Source of the DNA: Hyphomicrobiales bacterium
GTDB taxonomy: Bacteria; Pseudomonadota; Alphaproteobacteria; Rhizobiales; Hyphomicrobiaceae
DNA: 5,383 bases
NCBI GenBank assembly: GCA_017304275.1
Contig: JAFKKW010000482.1
Span: 1 to 5,383, forward strand
Direction: 5' to 3'
Positions within the stretch are counted from its first letter, which is position 1, and the number at the start of each line of letters is the position of its first letter. The translations under genes were made by a program, and so were the position numbers. The notes under the pieces were generated by a model. That model saw only the letters and a program-made list of their open reading frames with translations. It was not told the DNA's origin and did not search any database. Below are positions 1 to 5,383 of this stretch, piece after piece.

Positions 1-1338
1 CTTGTGGCCGGGGCGGCCGCCGACGCCGGTCCAGGTGCCCGTGCTCTTGGCCAGCGAGTTCGGAAAGGGGATGTCGTCGAGCCAGCGCAGCCGGTAGCGG
101 TAGGTGCGGCTCGTGCCGGCCTTGAGCGGCTGCTTCGGCCACCAGTAGGCGGCGATGTTGTCGTGGATCTCGTCGTCGGTCGGGATCTCGAGCAGATGCA
201 CCTCGCCCTCGCCGAACGGCTCGATGGGCTCGACCCAGACCGAGGCGCGGCGCTCGTAGAAGACGCTGTCGTCGAGGTAGTGGACGAAGTCGCGGTCGCG
301 CTGGAGCAGGCCGAAGCCGCGGATGTCGTTGTCGACGAACGCGTTGCTCATGACGCGGGGCGGGTTGTTGAGCGGACGCCAGATGCGCTCGCCGGCGCCC
401 GTCCACATGGCGAGGCCGTCGGAGTCGTGGATCTCGGGGCGCCAGTCGACGATCTGCCGGCGGCTGGTCTCGCCGTACCAGTACATGCTGGAGAACGGCG
501 CGATGCCGAGACGCGTGATGTCGCGGCGGGCGAACAGGCGGGCCTCGATCTCCATGTTGATGCTGGCGACGTTGCGGGCGTCGACCACGCGCTCGGCGGT
601 CATGCGATAGGCACCGGTCACGCTCGGGCTGTCGAGATAGGCGTAGATGACCACGGTGCCGCCCTTGCCGCCGTCGCCTTCGAGCCAGAATTCCGTGAAG
701 CGCGGAAACTCTTCAGGCGTCGGAGCGCCGGTATCGATGGCGAGCCCGCGCGCAGACAACCCATACTGATTGTACGGGCCGGAGGTGCGGAAGTAGGAGG
801 CGCCGAGGAAGGCGAGCCAATCGGTCTTGAGGTCCGGCGCCATGACACGGAAGCCGGCGAAGCCCACGCCCTGGGGCAACTCGCGTGCGGGGTGATCGTC
901 CGGGATCTCGAACAGGTCGGTGTTGTAAAGAACCTCCTGGGCCTCGTTGCCTTTGACGAGGTGGATCTTGACCGGCTCGCGCGAAAATTTTCCGAGATGG
1001 AAGAGCTGCACGGGAAGGCGGTTGCGCCCGTCGAGCATCAGGCTCATGCGGGGGCGGTACCGGATCTGCTGGTAGGCATCATAGTCGATGCGATCGAGAA
1101 TGGCCGCCGAGACCTCGGGGGCCGGCTGCCACGGCGAAGCGGCATTGCGGGCCGCGCGTTCGGCGAGGAGGTCCAGCGTGAACGGCTCCGCGGGGCCGAG
1201 TGCGGCCCCGGCCGGCGCGTCCACGCCATTTTCGGATGATCCTGCCGCGGCAGGTCCCATTCCGGTCCATGTTGCCGCGAGGCCGGCGGCGGCTGTTCCG
1301 GCGAGGATCTGCCGGCGATCAAGATGCGAGCCCGTCAC
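1..1338 (-). CDS. opgD: OpgD/OpgG-family periplasmic glucan protein, Tat-exported (3' end cut by window edge)
   Basis: This protein belongs to the OpgG/OpgD (MdoG/MdoD) family, which acts in the periplasm on the beta-1,2-glucan backbone of osmoregulated periplasmic glucans. E. coli OpgD is a glycoside hydrolase family 186 endo-beta-1,2-glucanase. The frame is open from GTG at 1338-1336 to position 1 (446 residues; about 60-100 more are expected). The start is set by an AAGAAAG ribosome-site-like stretch 7 bases upstream and by the signal peptide that follows: DRRQILAG at residues 7-14, then an Ala/Gly/Leu-rich segment to about residue 32. The twin arginines (R8, R9) mark Tat export, as in E. 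coli OpgD and unlike Sec-exported OpgG. Family blocks seen are GFAGFRV (159-165), FLGASYFR (177-184), QYGLSARGLAIDT (191-203), EEFPRF (209-214), LGIAPFSSM (277-285), WRPLNNP (320-326) and GFGLLQRDRDF (341-351). D305 (in EIHDSD) and D393 (in HDN) align, from memory, with the E. coli OpgD catalytic pair D300 and D388. Small choices (SDGLAMW, TGVGG) favour OpgD over OpgG. It is transcribed divergently from the efflux genes. Family assignment is firm; OpgD versus OpgG is less so. Confidence 0.93.
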   Translation of the reverse strand, partial: MTGSHLDRRQILAGTAAAGLAATWTGMGPAAAGSSENGVDAPAGAALGPAEPFTLDLLAERAARNAASPWQPAPEVSAAILDRIDYDAYQQIRYRPRMSLMLDGRNRLPVQLFHLGKFSREPVKIHLVKGNEAQEVLYNTDLFEIPDDHPARELPQGVGFAGFRVMAPDLKTDWLAFLGASYFRTSGPYNQYGLSARGLAIDTGAPTPEEFPRFTEFWLEGDGGKGGTVVIYAYLDSPSVTGAYRMTAERVVDARNVASINMEIEARLFARRDITRLGIAPFSSMYWYGETSRRQIVDWRPEIHDSDGLAMWTGAGERIWRPLNNPPRVMSNAFVDNDIRGFGLLQRDRDFVHYLDDSVFYERRASVWVEPIEPFGEGEVHLLEIPTDDEIHDNIAAYWWPKQPLKAGTSRTYRYRLRWLDDIPFPNSLAKSTGTWTGVGGRPGHK

Positions 1339-1450
1339 AATTGTTCTTTCTTGGCTATTGTGGCGCGTTTCCCCCTTGTCCCCTAGCGCAGAACGTCCGA
1401 TCTGGCCAGCAGCCAACCCCTGTCATCAGCCAGTTCACGCCGAAGCCGGG

Positions 1451-1480
1451 TGGGCATCGGTCCGGTGAACCGGTTATATG
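1451..1480 (+). promoter_or_regulatory. Candidate promoter for the efflux operon
   Basis: A -35-like TGGGCA (1451-1456, four of six consensus bases) is followed after 18 bp by a -10-like TATATG (1475-1480, four of six). The predicted start, near 1487, would leave a leader of about 45 bases before the adaptor ATG. TTATATG is one of the few A/T-rich stretches in this GC-rich spacer, which is the main reason for the call. The match is weak and would need a mapped transcript start. Confidence 0.3.
1462..1473. promoter_or_regulatory. Operator-like 12-bp dyad CCGGTGAACCGG
   Basis: Two perfect 5-bp arms (CCGGT and ACCGG) flank a 2-bp centre (GA). The element directly abuts the candidate -10 and fills the distal part of the -35/-10 spacer, where a bound repressor would block RNA polymerase. 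It overlaps a second palindrome, AACCGGTT (1468-1475). RND operons are often controlled by TetR-, LysR- or MarR-type regulators bound to such dyads, but no regulator gene is in view and the short arms could arise by chance in GC-rich DNA. Confidence 0.3.
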
Positions 1481-1532
1481 TTGCGTCCGTAGGGCAGGGG
1501 AGCGGCAGGGGTGGATCGTAAAGAGGGGTTGC

Positions 1533-2684
1533 ATGTGTCGCAATTTTGAAGTGCCCGGCGTGCTGATGGCGGTTGCGGCGGCCTATCTCATGTGTGCGCC
1601 GCCGCTTCTGGCGCAAGGGCCTCCAACGCCCGCTGTCACGGTCGCCAGTCCCGTCGCCAAGCGCATCACCATCTGGGACGAATACTCGGGCCGTTTCGAG
1701 GCGGTCGAGACGGTCGAGGTGCGGCCCCGCGTCTCGGGCTTCGTCGACAAGGTGCATTTCAAGGACGGCCAGATCGTCAAGGCCGGCGATCCGCTGTTCA
1801 CCATCGATCCGCGGCCGTTCGAGATCGCCGCGGAGAGCGCGCGAGCGGAGATCGCACGCGCCCGGGCTCAATCGGCCCTGGCGCTGAGCGAGGTCGAGCG
1901 CGCCGCGCCGCTGGTCAAATCGGGCGCCGTCACCGAGCGTGATTTCACGCAGCGAAGCGCCAACCTCAATGTCGCGGAGGCGCAGCTTCAAGTGGCGGAG
2001 GCCAACCTCAAAAGCGCCGAGCTCAATCTCGAGTGGACCGTCGTCACGGCGCCGATCACGGGGCGCATCTCGGACCGCAAGGTGGACATCGGCAACCTGG
2101 TGATCGGAGGCTCGCAGGGCACGACGCTGCTGACCACCATCGTTTCGCTCGATCCCATCCATTTCATCTTCGATACGTCCGAGTCCGATTACCTCAGATA
2201 TGTACGGCTCAGGCTCGCGGGAAAGCGGGAGTCGTCACGGGATGCGGCAAGCCCGGTCCGTATCAAGCTCGCCGACGAGACGGACTGGGCGCACGAGGGG
2301 ACGATGGACTTCCTCGACAACCAGTTCAATCCGCGCTCGGGCACGATGCGCGGGCGGGCCATCGTCGACAACAAGGACCAGATCTTCGCGCCCGGCATCT
2401 TTGCGCGCCTGCGGCTGTTCGGCGGCGAGGTCGACGGGCTGCTCATTCCCGACGCGTCGGTGGTCTCGGACCAGATGACGAAGCTCGTGTTCGTGGTCGA
2501 TGACGAGGGGACGGTGAAGGCGGCGGCGGTGACGCTCGGCCCGATCTACGAAGGGCTGCGCGTGGTCAAGACCGGACTCAAGGCCAGCGACAAGATCATT
2601 GTCGACGGGCTTGCCAACCCCATGGTGCGGCCCGGCGCGAAGGTCACGGCAACGCCGGGCGAGATCAAGGCGGCCGCGAACTGA
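1533..2684 (+). CDS. mexE: RND efflux periplasmic adaptor (membrane fusion protein), MexE-like
   Basis: This 383-residue protein would bridge the inner-membrane RND pump to an outer-membrane channel. ATG 1533 follows AAGAGGGG (1521-1528) by 4 bases and gives a signal peptide: short n-region, hydrophobic residues 10-27, probable signal peptidase I site after LLA27. The frame stays open upstream to 1200, but that stretch lies opposite the opgD-like gene. ATG 1566 is an alternative that would remove the n-region. Domains in order: first lipoyl half (about 59-95, with RPRVSGFVDKV and DPRPFE), an alpha-helical hairpin (about 97-167) with the channel-contacting tip at PLVKSGAVTERDF (126-138), second lipoyl half (TAPITGRIS, 172-180), a beta-barrel domain (DFLDNQFNPRSGTMRGR, 259-275; FAPGIFARLRL, 285-295), and a membrane-proximal domain to the C-terminus. 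WDEYSGRFEA (48-57) and the DNQ-NPR-GT block match Pseudomonas MexE, as recalled, better than AcrA. C21 is not in a valid lipobox, so the protein is probably soluble. The pump gene follows after 180 bp. Efflux substrates cannot be told from the sequence. Confidence 0.94.
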   Translation: MCRNFEVPGVLMAVAAAYLMCAPPLLAQGPPTPAVTVASPVAKRITIWDEYSGRFEAVETVEVRPRVSGFVDKVHFKDGQIVKAGDPLFTIDPRPFEIAAESARAEIARARAQSALALSEVERAAPLVKSGAVTERDFTQRSANLNVAEAQLQVAEANLKSAELNLEWTVVTAPITGRISDRKVDIGNLVIGGSQGTTLLTTIVSLDPIHFIFDTSESDYLRYVRLRLAGKRESSRDAASPVRIKLADETDWAHEGTMDFLDNQFNPRSGTMRGRAIVDNKDQIFAPGIFARLRLFGGEVDGLLIPDASVVSDQMTKLVFVVDDEGTVKAAAVTLGPIYEGLRVVKTGLKASDKIIVDGLANPMVRPGAKVTATPGEIKAAAN

Positions 2685-2693
2685 CAAGAATTT

Positions 2694-2714
2694 CCCTCCT
2701 CCTCGTGGGGAGGG
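2694..2714 (+). repeat. Hairpin 1, CCCTCC/GGAGGG
   Basis: A perfect 6-bp stem with a 9-base loop starts 9 bases after the adaptor stop codon. A further CCCTCC copy lies at 2755-2760 and could compete for the same right arm. In the transcript the stem could protect the upstream adaptor message from 3' exonucleases, which is inference. Confidence 0.5.
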
Positions 2715-2724
2715 CTCGGGGTGG

Positions 2725-2749
2725 GGGAACCACACGGGCTCGCGTTCCC
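2725..2749 (+). repeat. Hairpin 2, GGGAAC/GTTCCC
   Basis: A perfect 6-bp inverted repeat with a 13-base loop sits in the middle of the spacer. It is weaker than the other two because of the loop length, and is listed because the three stems together make up one compound element. Confidence 0.4.
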
Positions 2750-2767
2750 GGAGTCCCTCCGCTCAAT

Positions 2768-2788
2768 CTCTCCCACAACGGGGGAGAG
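2768..2788 (+). repeat. Hairpin 3, CTCTCCC/GGGAGAG
   Basis: A perfect 7-bp stem closes a 7-base loop (ACAACGG) and can be extended by a T-G wobble pair. It is the most stable stem in the spacer. The bases after it are GCGGGTTCG, with no T-run, so it does not look like a rho-independent terminator. It ends about 65 bases before the pump ribosome site, so it should not mask that site directly. Confidence 0.5.
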
Positions 2789-2853
2789 GCGGGTTCGTAA
2801 GGCACGACGGTGCCGCAACGGATTCGGCAAGCAGCAATAGGACCACGGCCGGC

Positions 2854-2858
2854 GGAAG
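2854..2858 (+). promoter_or_regulatory. Ribosome binding site of the RND pump gene
   Basis: GGAAG lies 6 bases before ATG 2865. An in-frame TAG at 2838-2840 rules out any start further upstream, so this site and ATG 2865 together fix the start of the pump. Confidence 0.7.
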
Positions 2859-2864
2859 CATCCC

Positions 2865-5383
2865 ATGCGCATTTCACACTTCTTCATCGACCGGCCGATC
2901 TTCGCGACCGTGCTGTCGGTGATCCTGACCATCGTCGGGGTCATCGCGGGCTATTCGCTGCCGATCGCCGAATATCCGGAGATCGCGCCGCCGACGGTCA
3001 ACATCTCGGCGACCTATCCCGGCGCGTCAGCCGCAGTCATCGCGGAGACGGTCGCCGCGCCGATCGAGCAGGAGGTCAATGGCGTCGACAACATGCTCTA
3101 CATCGTCTCGCAGTCGACGGGCGACGGGCGGTTGTCGATCAGCGTGGTGTTCAAGCCGGGGACCGACATCGACCAGGCGCAGGTGCTGGTGCAGAACCGG
3201 GTTTCCATTGCGGAGCCGCGCCTGCCGGAGGACGTGCGGCGGCTCGGCCTCACCGTGCTCAAGGCCTCGCCCGACCTGATGATGGTCGTGCACATGATCT
3301 CGCCCGACGGCTCGCGCGACCAGCAGTACATCTCGAACTACGCCACGCTCTACGTTCGCGACCGGCTGGCGCGCATCGACGGCATCGGCGATTCCCGCGT
3401 GTTCGGCGCGCGCGACTACTCGATGCGGATCTGGCTCGATCCGGAGAAGGTCGCCTCGCGCAATCTGACGGCGAGCGAGGTCGTGGCCGCCCTCAGGGCC
3501 GCGAACCTGCAAGTGGCGGCCGGCTCGATCAACCAGCCGCCGGCCTCGTCGCCGGGCGGGTTCACGTTGTCGGTGCATACGCTCGGCCGCCTCTCGACGA
3601 CGGAGGAGTTCGAGAACATCGTCGTGCGCGCCGAGGAGACGGGCGAGGTCGTTCGCGTCAAGGACATCGCGCGCGTCGAGCTCGGCTCGCAGGACTACAC
3701 GGTCAATGCCTACCTTTCGAACAAGGTGGCGACGGCGATCGTTCTGTTCCAGCGCCCGGGCTCGAACGCACTTGCTACGGCGGCGGCCGTGAAGGCGGAA
3801 ATGGAGGCGCTCGCGAAGGACTTCCCGCCGGGGATCGTCTATCAGATCGTCTACAACCCGACGGAATTCATCAGCGCCTCCATCGATGCGGTCCTCATGA
3901 CGCTGGCGGAGGCGCTGGTGCTCGTGGTGATCGTGGTCATCCTGTTCCTGCAGACGTGGCGGGCGGCGGTGATCCCCATCGTCGCCATTCCGGTGTCGCT
4001 GGTCGGATCGTTCGTCGTCATGGGGGCGCTCGGCGTCTCGTTCAACACGCTATCGCTGTTCGGACTGGTGCTCGCCATCGGCATCGTGGTGGACGACGCG
4101 ATCGTCGTGGTGGAAAACGTCGAGCGGAAACTCTCGGAAGGATTGCGGCCCGCCGAAGCGGCGCATCACACCATGGACGAGGTCGGCGGGGCGATCGTCG
4201 CGATCACCGCAACCCTGATCGCCGTGTTCGTGCCGACGGCTTTCATCTCCGGCCTTCAAGGTACGTTCTACAAGCAGTTCGCCATTACAATCGCCGCCTC
4301 GACCGCAATCTCGTGCTTCGTATCGCTGACGCTGTCGCCCGCGCTCGCGGCGCTTCTTCTCAAGCCGCACACGCATGATCACGAAAAGAGAACGTTGGCG
4401 TCGCGCTTCCTGGGTGCGCCGCTGCGCGTATTCTTCCGCGGCTTCAATGCGGCGTTCGAGGGTCTCTCGCACGGGTATGCGGGACTGACCGCGCGGCTGA
4501 TCCGGCTGCCGCTGATCCTGCTCGTGATCTACAGCGGGCTTCTGTATCTGACGTGGGATCGGCTGGCGACGACGCCGACCGGGCTCGTGCCCCAGCTCGA
4601 CCGCGAGTACCTGATCACCGCTTTCCAGCTTCCGCCGGGATCGACGCTCGAGCGCACCGATGCGATCATGCGCGAGGCCACCGATCTCATCCTGTCGCGG
4701 CCCGGCATCTCGCACGCCGTCGCCTTCGCGGGCTTCGACGGCGCGACCTTTACCAACGCCCCCAATACCGCGGTCGTTTTCGTGAACCCGCATTCGTTCG
4801 AGAAGCGGGCCGAGCTCGGCGTGACCAAGGACCAGATCGTCGCCGATCTCAGGGAGCAACTCTCGAAGATCAAGGGCGCGTTCATCCTCGTCATCGAGCC
4901 GCCGTCGGTTCCCGGCATCGGTACGGGCGGCGGTCTCAAGGGCTACGTGCAGGACCGCGGCGGGCGTGGCTATCCGGCGCTCGAGGGCGCGGCCTGGACG
5001 GTGGCGGGCGGTGCGGGTCAGGTGCCCGGCATCGTGCAGCCGTTCACGCTCTTCAACACGCGCACGCCGCAGATCTGGGCCGACATCGACCGCACCAAGG
5101 CCGAGCAGCTCGGCGTGCCGATCCCGCGCGTGTTCGATGCGCTCTCGATTTACATGGGCTCTGCGTTCGTCAACGATTTCAATATTCTAGGGCGTACTTA
5201 CCGGGTCACGGCGCAGGCCGACAATCCCTTCCGCGAGACGCTGCGCGACGTCGCCAACCTGAAGACGCGCAGCGATTCCGGCGACATGGTTCCGCTCGGC
5301 TCGGTGGCGACGTTCTCCGATACCACCGGTCCCTATCGCGTGCCGCGCTACAATCTGTTCCCGGCGGCGGAGGTGCAGGTCGG
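2865..5383 (+). CDS. mexF: RND inner-membrane efflux pump, MexF/AcrB family (3' end cut by window edge)
   Basis: This is the proton-driven pump subunit, taking substrates from the periplasm or inner membrane into the adaptor/channel assembly. The frame is open from ATG 2865 to the window end (839 full codons of an expected 1,030-1,070). It opens with the family signature ISHFFIDRPIF and TM1 (about 12-30). The first periplasmic loop follows, with EYPEIAPP (36-43), SATYPGAS (48-55) and MRIWLDPEKVASRNLT at the MexF position. TM2-TM6 lie at about 344-362, 368-388, 394-414, 443-463 and 472-499. TM4 carries GLVLAIGIVVDDAIVVVENV (400-419), and D410/D411 match the AcrB proton-relay pair D407/D408. 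TM7 is at about 550-566, followed by the second periplasmic domain, including GIGTGGGLKGYVQDR and the SAFVNDFNILGR segment. TM8-TM12, with the partner lysine, lie beyond the edge. A His-rich stretch (PHTHDHEK, 501-508) sits in the cytoplasmic TM6-TM7 linker. FLQTWRA and the TM4 block resemble MexF most closely. It is co-oriented with its adaptor. Substrate specificity is not readable. Confidence 0.96.
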   Translation, partial: MRISHFFIDRPIFATVLSVILTIVGVIAGYSLPIAEYPEIAPPTVNISATYPGASAAVIAETVAAPIEQEVNGVDNMLYIVSQSTGDGRLSISVVFKPGTDIDQAQVLVQNRVSIAEPRLPEDVRRLGLTVLKASPDLMMVVHMISPDGSRDQQYISNYATLYVRDRLARIDGIGDSRVFGARDYSMRIWLDPEKVASRNLTASEVVAALRAANLQVAAGSINQPPASSPGGFTLSVHTLGRLSTTEEFENIVVRAEETGEVVRVKDIARVELGSQDYTVNAYLSNKVATAIVLFQRPGSNALATAAAVKAEMEALAKDFPPGIVYQIVYNPTEFISASIDAVLMTLAEALVLVVIVVILFLQTWRAAVIPIVAIPVSLVGSFVVMGALGVSFNTLSLFGLVLAIGIVVDDAIVVVENVERKLSEGLRPAEAAHHTMDEVGGAIVAITATLIAVFVPTAFISGLQGTFYKQFAITIAASTAISCFVSLTLSPALAALLLKPHTHDHEKRTLASRFLGAPLRVFFRGFNAAFEGLSHGYAGLTARLIRLPLILLVIYSGLLYLTWDRLATTPTGLVPQLDREYLITAFQLPPGSTLERTDAIMREATDLILSRPGISHAVAFAGFDGATFTNAPNTAVVFVNPHSFEKRAELGVTKDQIVADLREQLSKIKGAFILVIEPPSVPGIGTGGGLKGYVQDRGGRGYPALEGAAWTVAGGAGQVPGIVQPFTLFNTRTPQIWADIDRTKAEQLGVPIPRVFDALSIYMGSAFVNDFNILGRTYRVTAQADNPFRETLRDVANLKTRSDSGDMVPLGSVATFSDTTGPYRVPRYNLFPAAEVQV

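Larger units (their letters stand above)
1339..1532. promoter_or_regulatory. Divergent intergenic region between opgD-like gene and efflux operon
   Basis: These 194 bases separate two outward-facing starts, so promoters for both genes should lie here. No regulator gene fits inside it. The right half holds a 12-bp dyad, a candidate rightward promoter and two direct copies of GGCAGGGG (1493-1500 and 1504-1511) one helical turn apart. GTTCAC at 1433-1438 is mirrored by GTGAAC at 1465-1470, centres 32 bp apart (about three helical turns), which could be chance. For the leftward gene I found no convincing sigma-70 or EcfG-type (GGAAC-N16/17-GTT) promoter. The function as a regulatory region is inferred from gene orientation. 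Confidence 0.6.
2685..2864. repeat. Hairpin-rich intergenic spacer, probable dispersed rhizobial-type palindromic repeat
   Basis: The 180 bases between adaptor stop and pump start hold three inverted repeats: CCCTCC/GGAGGG (2694-2699 and 2709-2714), GGGAAC/GTTCCC (2725-2730 and 2744-2749), and CTCTCCC/GGGAGAG (2768-2774 and 2782-2788, 7-base loop). The wording, C/T-rich arm, 'CGTGGGGAGGG', a 'GGGGTGGGGG' run, then 'CTCTCCCACAACGGGGGAGAG', resembles palindromic elements scattered between genes in Hyphomicrobiales genomes. Copy number cannot be judged from one window. No T-run follows any stem, so intrinsic termination is not supported. No ORF with a plausible ribosome site was found here. Confidence 0.6.

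Noticed and set aside
4..1239. Long plus-strand open frame (411 codons) opposite the opgD-like gene
   Set aside because: It is an antisense shadow of a well-supported gene in GC-rich DNA. Its translation is low-complexity Ala/Gly/Val/Asp/Arg with no recognisable domain.
1339..1375. EcfG-type stress promoter (GGAAC-N16/17-GTT) for the opgD-like gene
   Set aside because: On the minus strand a GGAAAC-like string exists, but no GTT-type -10 falls at the right spacing before the GTG start.
1200..1532. Upstream extension of the adaptor frame to GTG 1200
   Set aside because: It would overlap the divergent opgD-like gene by 139 bp and bury the signal peptide inside the protein. ATG 1533 has a ribosome site and a proper signal peptide.
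1581..1595. Lipobox at C21 of the adaptor
   Set aside because: The residues before Cys are Tyr-Leu-Met. A lipobox needs Gly, Ala or Ser at -1.
2768..2796. Rho-independent terminator after the adaptor
   Set aside because: The stem is good but is followed by GCGGGTTCG rather than a T-run, and the pump gene follows in the same direction.
2810..4378. Plus-strand open frame of 522 codons overlapping the pump
   Set aside because: It is Arg/Gly/Ala-rich with no family features and runs in another frame over the pump, whose own frame gives a full RND match from 2865.

Overview
The window looks like a chromosomal segment of a high-GC (roughly two-thirds G+C by eye) alphaproteobacterium, probably Hyphomicrobiales. 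This placement rests on codon use (strong third-position G/C), the style of the proteins, and a C/G-rich palindromic intergenic repeat of a type common in that order. It is an inference, not a proven assignment. Three protein genes account for nearly all of the sequence. No RNA gene, insertion sequence, CRISPR array or integrase is visible.

Layout. (1) Positions 1-1338, minus strand: the first 446 residues of a Tat-exported OpgD/OpgG-family protein of osmoregulated periplasmic glucan (OPG) metabolism. It starts with GTG and runs off the left edge. (2) Positions 1339-1532: a 194-bp divergent intergenic region that must hold the promoters for both directions. It contains a 12-bp dyad placed inside a candidate rightward promoter. 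(3) Positions 1533-2684, plus strand: a periplasmic adaptor (membrane fusion protein) of the MexE type. (4) Positions 2685-2864: a 180-bp spacer with three short hairpins, resembling a dispersed rhizobial intergenic palindrome. (5) Positions 2865-5383, plus strand: the first 839 residues of the cognate MexF-type RND inner-membrane pump, cut by the right edge.

How they work together. The adaptor and pump would form the inner-membrane and periplasmic parts of a proton-driven tripartite efflux system. The outer-membrane channel is not in the window: it may lie downstream or be a shared TolC-like protein elsewhere. The divergent opgD-like gene acts on beta-1,2-glucans in the periplasm. Divergence from a pump gene is not by itself evidence of a shared function, but the two transcripts share one short regulatory region.

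I do not see a previously undescribed system. The points most worth a second look are the operator-like dyad, the hairpin-rich spacer splitting the adaptor from its pump, and the retained catalytic aspartates in the OpgD-like protein.
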